Source: Sulfuriferula nivalis
Lineage (GTDB): Bacteria > Pseudomonadota > Gammaproteobacteria > Burkholderiales > Sulfuriferulaceae
DNA: 64,000 bases
Direction: 5' to 3'
Assembly (NCBI RefSeq): GCF_009937995.1
Contig: NZ_AP021881.1
Coordinates: 1,674,001 to 1,738,000 of the forward strand
Positions within the stretch are counted from its first letter, which is position 1; every line of letters starts with the position of its first letter. This document shows, one piece after another, positions 37,411-44,863 of this stretch. Below the pieces are notes generated by a model that was given only the letters and a program-made list of their open reading frames with translations, did no database searches and had not been told where the DNA came from. The position numbers were made by a program, and so were the translations under genes.

Positions 37411-37438
37411 AAAAGCTAGGTTCTATCCTAGCTTTTTT
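37411..37438 (+). terminator. Terminator-like hairpin between tRNA copies 1 and 2
   Basis: GCTAGG and CCTAGC form a stem around TTCTAT, flanked by AAAA and TTTTTT. It resembles an intrinsic terminator, but being internal to the array it may act as a processing or attenuation signal. The same spacer recurs, mutated but with stem pairing kept, after copy 2. Confidence 0.65.
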
Positions 37439-37442
37439 CTTT

Positions 37443-37518
37443 GGGTCGGTAGCTCAGTTGGTAGAGCAGCGGACTTTTAATCCGTTTGTCGCGGGTTCGA
37501 ATCCCGCCCGACCCACCA
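37443..37518 (+). tRNA. tRNA-Lys (anticodon TTT), second copy
   Basis: A 76-nt cloverleaf almost identical to copy 1 (changes in the D-loop and T-loop only: TTGG for CCGG, GAATCC for GACCCC), anticodon TTT, encoded CCA. It starts 136 bases after copy 1. Confidence 0.96.
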
Positions 37519-37540
37519 GAAACATATATTACTCAAAAGA

Positions 37541-37567
37541 AAAGCCAGATTCTACCCTGGCTTTTTC
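37541..37567 (+). terminator. Terminator-like hairpin between tRNA copies 2 and 3
   Basis: AAAGCCAG pairs with CTGGCTTT around ATTCTACC-type loop sequence, followed by a T-run. It is homologous to the spacer at 37411-37438; compensatory changes (CTAGG to CCAG, CCTAG to CTGG) preserve the stem, which suggests selection on the structure. Confidence 0.6.
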
Positions 37568-37570
37568 TTT

Positions 37571-37646
37571 GGGTCGGTAGCTCAGTTGGTAGAGCAGCGG
37601 ACTCTTAATCCGTTTGTCGAGGGTTCGACCCCCTCCCGGCCCACCA
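37571..37646 (+). tRNA. tRNA-Lys (anticodon CTT), third copy
   Basis: A 76-nt cloverleaf with the same body as copies 1 and 2 but anticodon CTT (reads AAG), and a T-stem changed to GAGGG/CCCTC with pairing kept. The acceptor has one T-G wobble (GGGTCGG/CCGGCCC). Encoded CCA. It looks like a duplicated TTT gene that changed anticodon. Confidence 0.93.
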
Positions 37647-37695
37647 AACACATTACTCAAAAGAAAAACCAGATTTTATTTTAGCCTTTATATTT

Positions 37696-37763
37696 AAGTC
37701 GGTAGCTAGAGCAGCCGACTCATAATCGCTCTGCCGTTAGTTCGATCCTCGCACGCCCTACCA
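37696..37763 (+). pseudogene. Decayed fourth tRNA unit (CAT in anticodon position)
   Basis: Begins AAGTCGGTAGCT like the array members and ends CTACCA, but about 8 bases of the D-loop are missing, the acceptor strands no longer pair, and the anticodon stem is broken. The upstream spacer (ACTCAAAAGAAAAACCAGA) is homologous to the spacers of the array, so it is a degenerate tandem copy and not an independent tRNA-Met. Confidence 0.7.
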
Positions 37764-37961
37764 ATGAAGTTGAAGGTTGCAGTGAATTTATTTTAGCGCC
37801 TTTTGTTGTTTCTTGGTGATAACTCACAACGAATGTACTCTGGCTTGATCTGTACGTTTCATATCTAATTTCACTAGAATTGTAAATTATTAACCGCATT
37901 GTGGTTAATTTGAGTATAAATGGCGTTGTTGCTTTTCAATTGAAATATTATATTGAAATTA

Positions 37962-38017
37962 GGCAGTCACACCGATAGGATTCAAAAGCACTGCTCGGTG
38001 CGGCTTTTCTGACTGCC
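37962..38017 (+). other. Nested stem-loop upstream of the molybdopterin oxidoreductase gene
   Basis: GGCAGTCA (37962-37969) pairs with TGACTGCC (38010-38017). Inside, AAAAGCAC (37984-37991) pairs with GTGC plus CTTTT (37998-38008) around a 6-base loop with a GG bulge. It is the only structured part of the 290-base gap 37764-38055, which holds no other gene. It could be a 5' leader control element or a cruciform; it does not resemble the Moco riboswitch as I know it. Confidence 0.45.
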
Positions 38018-38055
38018 ACCCGATAACCTTATACGCGGAATTGTGAGCCCCTCGC

Positions 38056-38241
38056 ATGATAGTAAAGTCGACCTGTCCACGTGATTGCTATGATCGCTGT
38101 GGTCTTTTGATTCATGTCGAGGGTGGCAGGGTAAGTAAAGTCGTCGGAGACCCATCTCACCCGAGTACTAAAGGGGCGATTTGCGCCAAATGTGCGACAG
38201 CCTATAACGGCATATGGCTTGATGAGAGAGCACGCCTAACG
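38056..38241 (+). pseudogene. Molybdopterin oxidoreductase, 5' fragment
   Basis: The first 62 codons of a DMSO-reductase-superfamily enzyme. The N-terminal [4Fe-4S] cluster motif CPRDCYDRC with the fourth Cys in GAICAKC is present. Reading continues only into the attC-like end of the inserted mobile unit, stopping at 38259. Joining ACG (38239-38241) to ACA (40688) gives ARLTTPLKR, an in-frame continuation, and an original protein of about 689 residues. The substrate cannot be deduced. Confidence 0.85.
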
Positions 38242-38296
38242 AATAAGGTTAGATTGTGATCGCGAAGCGAGCCACAATCTGAACCGTTTGTTGGAC
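38234..38296 (-). other. attC-like recombination site
   Basis: On the minus strand: R'' GTCCAAC (38296-38290), 4-base spacer, L'' GGTTCAGATTGTG, 14-base apical part, L' CACAATCTAACC, 6-base spacer TTATTC, then the R' core G-TTAGGC whose last six bases belong to the host gene. L''/L' pair over 12 bp with one extrahelical base (G38281 on the plus strand, i.e. the bottom strand of the attC orientation), as in integron attC sites. In the circular form of the unit R' would be GTTGAAC, which pairs with GTCCAAC along all seven positions (one G-T). Confidence 0.65.
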
Positions 38297-38512
38297 AAGC
38301 CCGGCATGGCTGGGGCGGGTGTTGCTTGAGCGCTTATGGAAATATCTTTTTGACTATGCTGGCATAACTGGACGCGTTACGCATCCCACCCGCCATTTCA
38401 CGACCTTCACGTTGCCATTGCAGCAACTTATTCTATTCAACTCACCGTTTTTAGTCGGCTTTTCGGGCATGTTAACCCAATTTCAGCCTTCTTCAGGGCG
38501 AGCACGGCCATA

Positions 38513-38530
38513 CCTGCCTAGTCTGGCAGG
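38513..38530 (-). terminator. Hairpin after the IS91-like transposase gene
   Basis: CCTGCC and GGCAGG flank a 6-base loop, 18 bases beyond the transposase stop codon on the minus strand. No T-run. It may be a weak terminator or part of the transposase recognition end. Confidence 0.4.
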
Positions 38531-38548
38531 TGGGCGGTGTGGGCTGGT

Positions 38549-39664
38549 TTAGCGCATGGTCTCCCACCCTGTGTCATCTGCTCTGTGTTCCCGTTTTATA
38601 GATGGGGCTGATGTGGCTAGCGGTATCGCTTTGATACGTGTGCGCACTATCTTCATCACCCCACCGCAACATTGGCAACGTATCGCTGGTCTGGGTTGCG
38701 CTGGCGGCGGATTGTTCCGTCGCCATAGGTGGGTCAGCTGTAGCTGGGTGAGTAGTTTGCTATTGGGATGCAGGTAGCCAAAGTTGCGGGCGCGGCGGTA
38801 GCCTTTGGGCAGAATGTGTTGCAGTATCAGTCGCAGGAAGGCTACACCACTCAAGGTACGGGTTTCCATTTGTTTGGTTTGGCTGTTCCGGTAACGGAAG
38901 GTGACCTGACCATGCCGGTCGGAGAGGATGTCTTTCTCCTGTATCACCCCCCGATACAGATAGCGCCCAAGGTAGATCAGAGCGTGCTGTCCAGTGCCGA
39001 CGGCTTTGCAATCCACCACCCAATCGGTCGGGTAATCGTTTGGCAGGGTGAGTCCTGCTTGTCTGATGCCTGCCAGTAATTTGGCACGAAATACTTTGGC
39101 CAGGGCTTTGTGGTTAAACAGGTAGTTGCCGTGTTTATGACGCATGCGTCGCTGTTTGGGGTTAAAGGCGACAGCGGGCATGACGAGATGCACATGGGGG
39201 TGATAGTCCAGTCGGCGGTTATGGGTATGCAGTACAGTCACCGCCCCTGCGCTGCCGCGCAGCTTGTTGTCGTTTTGGCTGAAGGTGTTGACTGTTTCCC
39301 ACGCGCAGCGTGTGATCAAGTCATACATGACGCGCTGATGTTGCCAGGCCAGTGTGCGCAACTGGGCGGGCACGGTGAAGGTGAGCATGAAGTAGTTGGC
39401 GGGGATGGATTTGTGTAATTGCTGGTCTATCCAGCGCTGTGATTCGTGCGCCTGGCAATGCGGGCAATGCCGATGACCGCAGGAATGTGGCAGGTAGCTG
39501 GGTGTTTGACAATCATCACAGGCAAGTTGCATCCTCGGGCTCATCTGGCTACGGCAGGTTTGAAAGGCGGTTAAGGCAGCTTGCTGGCTGGGCAATAGGT
39601 GATGACCGTGTTGTGCAAGCAGTTTAGCTGCGTAGGTTGCTACGATGTGCGCCAGTCTGATCAT
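38549..39664 (-). CDS. IS91-family HUH transposase
   Basis: A 371-residue rolling-circle-type transposase. The N-terminal zinc-binding domain (CDDC, then CGHRHCPHC) and the HUH metal site in [11 protein letters not shown] are intact; the candidate catalytic tyrosines are in [11 protein letters not shown]-terminal CQCCGG suggests one more metal knuckle. The ATG at 39664 overlaps the recombinase stop as ATGA, so the two proteins are translationally coupled. The TTG at 39679 is an alternative start. Confidence 0.87.
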   Translation of the reverse strand: MIRLAHIVATYAAKLLAQHGHHLLPSQQAALTAFQTCRSQMSPRMQLACDDCQTPSYLPHSCGHRHCPHCQAHESQRWIDQQLHKSIPANYFMLTFTVPAQLRTLAWQHQRVMYDLITRCAWETVNTFSQNDNKLRGSAGAVTVLHTHNRRLDYHPHVHLVMPAVAFNPKQRRMRHKHGNYLFNHKALAKVFRAKLLAGIRQAGLTLPNDYPTDWVVDCKAVGTGQHALIYLGRYLYRGVIQEKDILSDRHGQVTFRYRNSQTKQMETRTLSGVAFLRLILQHILPKGYRRARNFGYLHPNSKLLTQLQLTHLWRRNNPPPAQPRPAIRCQCCGGVMKIVRTRIKAIPLATSAPSIKREHRADDTGWETMR

Positions 39665-40574
39665 TTGACTTTGCCCCAATGAATGTGGAATTTCTCCATT
39701 AATTGATTAAGGCGAGTGTGTGCGCTCTGATGGCGTTGTTCGGTGAGGTGGGTGTAGCGGATGGTGGTGAGGATGGACTGGTGTCCGAGTATCTGCTGAA
39801 TTTCGAGTAAATCGATGCCAGCTTCTATCAGGTGGGTGGCATAGCTGTGGCGCAGGCTGTGTGGTGTAATTCTTTTTTTAAGCCACAGTCACGGGTCACT
39901 TGACCCAAGGTGGTCTGGATACCACCACGATCCAGCGGGGTGCGTGCCAAGTGCGATTTGGCAAGACCGCCGTGTCGATTAGGAAAGAGCAAGCTTGGGT
40001 TGCGATGGGTGAGCCAGAAACGGCGCAATACCTGCAAGGTGTTCTCTGATAACGGCACCAATCGATCACGGTTGCCTTTGGCGTTGCGTACTTGCACCCG
40101 CATCCGATCCGCATCGATATCCCCTACCTGCAAGCGTAAGCCTTCGCCTAATCGTAAGCCCAGGCTGTAGAGGGTGAAGAAGAATACGCGGTAGCTCAAT
40201 ACGCGGGTGGCCATGAAGATTTGTTGTGCCTGGGCGACGGTAATGATGTCGGGCAGGCTATATGACTTGGGTGGTTTAACCAGATCCGCACCTGGCCAGG
40301 GTTGGCTGAGTACATGGGCATAATAGAACTTCAGTCCATACAGATCATGTTTGAGCGTACTCCATGAATGGGTATCCAGGATGCGAACAAAATAGTCGGT
40401 TAATTGTGGCTTGGTGAGCGCGTCTATCTGGTCATTAAAATACACCGCTGCGCGCCGTACGCCGTGTGAATACAAGGCGATGGTTTTAGGCTGCATGCCT
40501 CTGAGCTTGAGGCAATTCAGCAGTCGCTGGTGATTGTGCTCGAAGTGCGCGGGGATGGGTGTGGGGGCTGTCAA
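39661..40574 (-). CDS. Tyrosine recombinase, probable -1 frameshift product
   Basis: A XerD/phage-integrase-like enzyme of 304 residues if read with a -1 shift. The zero frame (TTG start at 40574 after GAGGAG) has the SAM-like N-domain and the first catalytic Arg ([12 protein letters not shown]) but stops at 39828 after CGLKKELHH. At 39873-39879 (plus strand T7) the coding strand has A-AAA-AAA exactly in slippery phase. Slipping back one base continues [19 protein letters not shown] ... [15 protein letters not shown], which supplies HxxR, His and the nucleophile Tyr, and ends at 39661 on the transposase start. It lacks the extra domain of integron integrases. A simple 1-base deletion is the alternative. 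Confidence 0.8.
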
Positions 40575-40687
40575 TGTCGTCTCCTCGTGGTACAGTAATC
40601 AAAATTCCATTGCTGGGGGAGACGAAATTATGCTGCGTAATTTGATGGTTCGGGAATATTTCTCCGCGATAGCGGCTTCGTTCAACG

Positions 40688-42571
40688 ACACCACTCAAGC
40701 GCAGCGGTCCCAAAGGCAGCGGTTATTACACACCCATCAGCTGGACAGAAGCGCTGGAAGAACTGGCATCTCGCCTGCTACAGACGATGGATTCGGGAGC
40801 GGCCTCAACGATTTTACATGCCCACTATCAGGGAACCTATTCAGCGATCGCCTGCAATTTCCCGAACCGTTTTTTCCACCATATCGGTGCAACCGAAGTC
40901 GATCCAAGTTCGATATGCGATAAAGCAGGACATGTCGCTTTGACGGCCATGTATGGAACCTCGTTCACTGGTTTCGATCCACGAACTATCTCCGAAGCCG
41001 AAACCATCCTCCTCTGGGGAGTCAACCCGTCGCATAGCGGTCCAATTACCGATCGTTCTTGGGTATCGGAATTCCGCGGAACCACCATAGTCGTCGATCC
41101 TCTACTAACGGATACCGCGAAAAAAGCGGATCTTCATCTACGCCCCTTTCCCGGAACGGATATCGACCTCGTTTATGGGATGTTGAGCGTCATGAAGCAG
41201 GAGGGGCTCATCGCGCAGGAGTTTCTGGACAAGCATGTCCAGGGGTGGATGCCCGTTGAGGAACATCTGAAGACTGTATCGTTGTCCCAAGTTAGTGCAG
41301 TCACCGGTGTGGCGGCCGATCTGATCACCACGGCCGCCCGCCTCTATGCAAAGGGGCCCTCATTGCTCTGGATGGGCATCGGTTTGCAACGACAATTCAG
41401 GGGCGGTGACATAGTACGGTCAGTCGCAATGCTGCCTGCTGCCACCGCGCAAATTGGCGTGCTCGGCGGCGGCTTCCTTTATATGAACGGCTATGAAAGC
41501 ATCGGGGTACCGGTGGAGTGCCTAACCAGGCCCGACCTATCGGTGACTGCACCAAAGTCTGTCATCCATATGGACTTGGCGGCTGCACTCGAAGATTCAT
41601 CACGATCCCGAATATTTTTCAACTGGAATACCAATGTTTTGGCATCGGCTCCTGACCAGGGCAGGCTCCGACACGCGTTGACCAGAGAAGATCTTCACAC
41701 TGTCGTCATAGACCTTTTTATGACCGACACCGCGAAATATGCTGATCTCATCTTACCTGCTGCAAATTTTATGGAGTTTGATGATTTAGTATTTTCATAT
41801 TTCCACAATTCCGTGTCTGCTCAAATCAAGGCTCGCGATCCCGTCGGCTCCGCTCTTCCCAATCAGGAAATATTTAGACGCCTCGCCCACGCCATGGATT
41901 TGTCGGAATCGTCTCTTTATGAGCAGGACGAAAATATCATCAGCTCCCTGCTTGACTATGTCAGACCAGGACTGAGCTTCGAGCACTTGTCCAGCCAAGG
42001 AACTGTTTACGCCAGTGACAGCCCACGAATCCAATTTCCAGAGCGCCAATTTGCTACCCCAAGTGGCAAGATCGAGATCGATTCAGCTGTTTTTCTGCAA
42101 GAAGGATTAGGCTCAATCCCGAAGCCAACAGCGTTTAAACATCTGGACACGGATGAATTACGGCTATTAAGCCCATCTCACGCTCTGTTGATGAACAGCA
42201 GTTATGGCAATGACCCTCGAATCTTACGCAGGCTCGGTGCAGCGACGATACTTGTAAACACGACAGACGCAGACCGGCTAAACCTTTCCTCTGGTGACCA
42301 AGTCGATGTCTGTCATGGGGAATCAACGCTCCGTCTCACAGTGGAGGTCTCCGAGGTGCCGCCAGTCGGTGTTGCCGTGTGTTACAAGTCGAGGTGGCCG
42401 GGTCTGGATGCAGGCGGAGCCAACATTAACCTTCTTAATCCAGCGCTGAGAGCCGATTTAGGTGATGGAACTGCGGTCAACAGCCTAGTGGTGAGGCTAC
42501 GGCCCATCCATGAACAGCATAGCAGCGGGGCGCCATTAACCAAACCTCAAAGGATCTGGCAAACAGACTGA
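40688..42571 (+). pseudogene. Molybdopterin oxidoreductase, 3' fragment
   Basis: The remaining 627 codons of the split gene, open throughout from ACA at 40688 (TPLKRSGPKGSGYYTPISW...). It contains the molybdopterin-binding domains (ETILLWGVNPSHSGP, GGDIVRSVAMLPAATAQIGVLGGG, NTNVLASAPDQG) and the C-terminal dinucleotide-binding barrel (LNLSSGDQVDV ... CYKSRWPG). The lack of any other stop or frameshift means the disruption is recent. It cannot be translated as a functional enzyme without the N-terminal [4Fe-4S] segment. Confidence 0.87.
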
Positions 42572-42616
42572 AAGTAACACCCCCTGGCGATTTGGCTCAC
42601 GCTCACCCCACCAGTC

Positions 42617-42895
42617 TTATTCACCATCATGCTGTCCAGTTTTCTGATAATAATATTTTAAGAATAAAATCACTGATGCCAAGACTAATGTAATGGCGTT
42701 AGCGATAATAATTGGCCATGCCTGCAACATCAGTCCGTAATAAAGCCAAAGCGCTACACCAGTGATGAATATGATAAACATACTGGCAGAAATATCATCC
42801 GCATGTTTACGCTGCCAAATACGGTAAACCTGAGGCACAAATGCCATTGTTGTTAGCGTACCGGCAAGCAAACCTATCCAATTCTGATTAATCAT
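42617..42895 (-). CDS. SemiSWEET-type sugar transporter
   Basis: A 92-residue membrane protein with three transmembrane helices and the PQ-loop motif in LTTMAFVPQVYRIWQRK; bacterial SemiSWEETs form dimers that facilitate sugar diffusion. The downstream helices (MFIIFITGVALWLYYGLML, IIIANAITLVLASVILFL) complete the triple-helix bundle. The ATG at 42895 (MINQNWIG) fits the family better than the start at 42919. Substrate not known. Confidence 0.85.
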   Translation of the reverse strand: MINQNWIGLLAGTLTTMAFVPQVYRIWQRKHADDISASMFIIFITGVALWLYYGLMLQAWPIIIANAITLVLASVILFLKYYYQKTGQHDGE

Positions 42896-42943
42896 GCAGT
42901 GCCTTCGAAAAATGTACATTAGGGTGTAAGCAATGAGTTACAT

Positions 42944-42974
42944 AAAAAAGCCCATCATGAAGATGGGCTTTTTT
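42944..42974 (-). terminator. Intrinsic terminator of the HU gene
   Basis: AAAAAAGCCCATC and GATGGGCTTTTTT form a perfect hairpin with a 5-base loop (ATGAA), A- and T-runs on both sides; strong in both directions. It separates HU from the SemiSWEET gene. Confidence 0.92.
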
Positions 42975-42988
42975 GAAGTGGAACAAAT

Positions 42989-43261
42989 TTAGTTCACTGC
43001 TTCTTTCAAACCTTTACCTGCGCTGAAACCAGGTGAGTTACATGCTGCGATTTGCAACGCTGCACCTGTTTTAGGGTTTCTGCCAGTACGCGCTGCGCGT
43101 TTGCTCACTTTGAAAGTACCAAAGCCTACCAAGCTCACATCTTCACCCTTTTTCAGTGTGCTGGTGATTGCAGCCATCAGTGCATCTAATGCTTTACCAG
43201 CATTTGCTTTGGTCATGTCAGCATCTTTAGCAATTGCGTCTATCAATTCAGATTTGTTCAT
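42989..43261 (-). CDS. HU-family nucleoid DNA-binding protein
   Basis: A 90-residue HU-type histone-like protein: [25 protein letters not shown], the [23 protein letters not shown] arm, and a C-terminus [12 protein letters not shown]. The segment after the arm (QIAACNSPG) replaces the commoner KVPKF type and includes a cysteine. ATG 43261 is chosen over 43276 as it gives the canonical N-terminus. Monocistronic with its own terminator. The 192-base upstream region holds a 12-bp perfect palindrome TACATGCATGTA (43371-43382) and the inverted repeat ATGCTA/TAGCAT (43338-43356) of unknown use. Confidence 0.92.
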   Translation of the reverse strand: MNKSELIDAIAKDADMTKANAGKALDALMAAITSTLKKGEDVSLVGFGTFKVSKRAARTGRNPKTGAALQIAACNSPGFSAGKGLKEAVN

Positions 43262-43453
43262 ATAGTGTGACTCCATAGTTGTACGTTAAATATAAAATGC
43301 CAAACAGACACGCGGTGAGCTATCAGGCACAGCTGCTATGCTAAACCAATTAGCATTCTTAATAAAGGTCTACATGCATGTAAGCGTTACTTTCATTGAG
43401 TTCATGACAATTTAATTAAAAAATATACGACTCTAAGCTCGATTTGTTATTGA

Positions 43454-44863
43454 TTAAATCAAACCCGCCCGTTCCAGCATGCCCATACTTGCTCTGTTAT
43501 GACGCTTAACTAGCCCGCCAATATCAATGCCCACCAAGCTGCCATTGTCCACCACCACCCTGCCATTAATGATCGACAGCCAGGCTTGAGCAGGTGCGCA
43601 CGTCATCAATGCCGCAACAGGATCCCCCATAGCACCGGCATGACCTAAGTCATCCACTCGAAAAGCCACCAGATCAGCCGCTTTGCCGACTTCCAGACTA
43701 CCGATATCATCGCGCTGTAATACCCTTGCACCACCTAGTGTTGCCAATTCCAGCGCCTCACGAGCAGAAAACCGGTCAGCACGAGACTCAAACCCTGGCC
43801 AGCCAACACGCTGCAACAGCATGGCCTGGCGTGCTTCACCCAGCATGTGATTACCATCGTTGCTGGCTGAACCATCGACACCCAGCCCGACACGCACGCC
43901 GCGATCAACCATGCGTCGTACTGGAGCAATACCGGAAGCCAGTATCATGTTGCTGGTTGCGCAGTGGCACACACCACTGCAATGATGGGCTAGGCGGTCG
44001 ATATCTGACTCGCTGGGATGCACCATATGCGCAAACCAGACATCCTCACCCATCCATTCCACCGATTCAGCGTAATCCAGTGGACGTTTACCAAATTTTT
44101 CCAGACAAAAACGATCTTCGTCCAGCGTTTCGGCGAGATGTGTATGTAAACCAACTCGTTGATAGGTTCGTGCCAGACGCGCGCTTTCACGCATTAAATC
44201 TCCGGTCACACTGAATGGTGAACAGGGTGCCAGACCGATACGCAGCATGGAATATGCGCCAGCATCATGAAAGGTCTCAATCACGCGCTGACTGTCTTTA
44301 AGGATGGCAGCTTCGTCCTCCACCACCCTGTCTGGAGGCAAACCACCTTTACTCTCACCCAGACTCATACTGCCGCGCGTGGGATGAAAACGCACACCCA
44401 TCTCCTGCGCTGCTGCAATTTCATCATCCAGTCGCGTACCGTTGGGAAAGAGATATAAATGATCAGCAACAGTCGTCGCTCCCGACAATAGCAATTCAGC
44501 CAGTCCAATCTGAGTGCTGACATGTATCGCCTCAGCATCCATTTCTGCCCACACCGGGTACAACATTTTGAGCCAGTCAAATAGCACCTTGCCCTGCCCC
44601 GTCCCTATCGTACGCGTAAGCGTCTGATACAGATGATGGTGGCAGTTCACCAAACCTGGTGTTACGACACAACCAGTGGCGGTGATCGTGCGATGCGGTT
44701 GACGGTTAGAGGGGTCTTGCGCTATCCATGCATCCATCTGGGTAGCAGTATCAACTTTGACTATTACATTATTTTCTACCAACACGCTGGCACGAGGCAG
44801 TTCTTCACGGCTGGCATTCATGGTAACAACGACATCAGCATCGTGAATCAAAATACGGTTCAT
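43454..44863 (-). CDS. 8-oxoguanine deaminase (amidohydrolase)
   Basis: A 469-residue amidohydrolase that converts 8-oxoguanine to urate, feeding the urate branch of this cluster. The metal motif VNCHHHLYQTLTRTIG (HxH variant), GLHTHLAET, the CHCATSN segment and GLGVDGSASND are typical of the 8-oxoguanine deaminase subgroup of the ATZ/TRZ family; GKVLFDWLKMLYPVWAEMD is especially characteristic. Last gene of the long purine operon; overlaps the Rieske gene by 4 bases. Confidence 0.85.
   Translation of the reverse strand: MNRILIHDADVVVTMNASREELPRASVLVENNVIVKVDTATQMDAWIAQDPSNRQPHRTITATGCVVTPGLVNCHHHLYQTLTRTIGTGQGKVLFDWLKMLYPVWAEMDAEAIHVSTQIGLAELLLSGATTVADHLYLFPNGTRLDDEIAAAQEMGVRFHPTRGSMSLGESKGGLPPDRVVEDEAAILKDSQRVIETFHDAGAYSMLRIGLAPCSPFSVTGDLMRESARLARTYQRVGLHTHLAETLDEDRFCLEKFGKRPLDYAESVEWMGEDVWFAHMVHPSESDIDRLAHHCSGVCHCATSNMILASGIAPVRRMVDRGVRVGLGVDGSASNDGNHMLGEARQAMLLQRVGWPGFESRADRFSAREALELATLGGARVLQRDDIGSLEVGKAADLVAFRVDDLGHAGAMGDPVAALMTCAPAQAWLSIINGRVVVDNGSLVGIDIGGLVKRHNRASMGMLERAGLI

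Larger units (their letters stand above)
38240..40685 (-). mobile_element. Cassette-like mobile unit with tyrosine recombinase and IS91-type transposase
   Basis: A 2,446-base insertion splitting the molybdopterin gene. AACGA occurs once at each junction (38238-38242 and 40684-40688) and once in the reconstructed target. On the minus strand the unit starts TTGAAC after a G, carries two genes in one direction and ends in an attC-like hairpin followed by G-TTAGGC, the anatomy of an integron gene cassette at a GTTRRRY target. The 5' part has a hairpin CCGC-GATA-GCGG (40665-40676). The 250 bases after the attC-like site (38297-38548) carry no gene, only a hairpin near the transposase stop. IS91-family elements with a phage-integrase-like second gene are known; cassette-type ends for them are not known to me. 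Confidence 0.75.

Noticed and set aside
37381..37700. CRISPR-like repeats
   Set aside because: The recurring units are tRNA-Lys genes with homologous hairpin spacers, not short repeats with unique spacers.
37962..38017. Moco riboswitch before the molybdopterin gene
   Set aside because: Stem arrangement and conserved bases do not match that riboswitch as I know it; kept only as an unassigned stem-loop.
38056..38259. Complete small iron-sulfur protein of 67 residues
   Set aside because: The last six residues come from the inserted unit; the rest is the N-terminus of the split molybdopterin enzyme.
38319..38552. 77-residue ORF at the 3' side of the mobile unit
   Set aside because: No family resemblance, no ribosome binding site and low-complexity translation; considered non-coding.
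39661..40574. Integron integrase IntI
   Set aside because: The recombinase lacks the IntI-specific insertion between the second and third catalytic segments and is shorter; it is XerD-like. The attC-like site therefore has no classical integrase in the window.
38238..40688. Ordinary IS91 insertion next to a GTTC/GAAC tetranucleotide
   Set aside because: GAAC does occur at one boundary on the transposase strand, so this cannot be excluded, but it does not explain the five-base match at both junctions or the attC-like end that becomes fully paired in the circle.
42989..43261. HU variant with AACNSPGF segment as an unusual protein
   Set aside because: Divergence in this part of HU is common among beta- and gammaproteobacterial paralogues; not notable without alignment.
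43338..43382. Palindromes upstream of HU as operator sites
   Set aside because: No second copy or neighbouring regulator supports a function; noted only in the HU entry.
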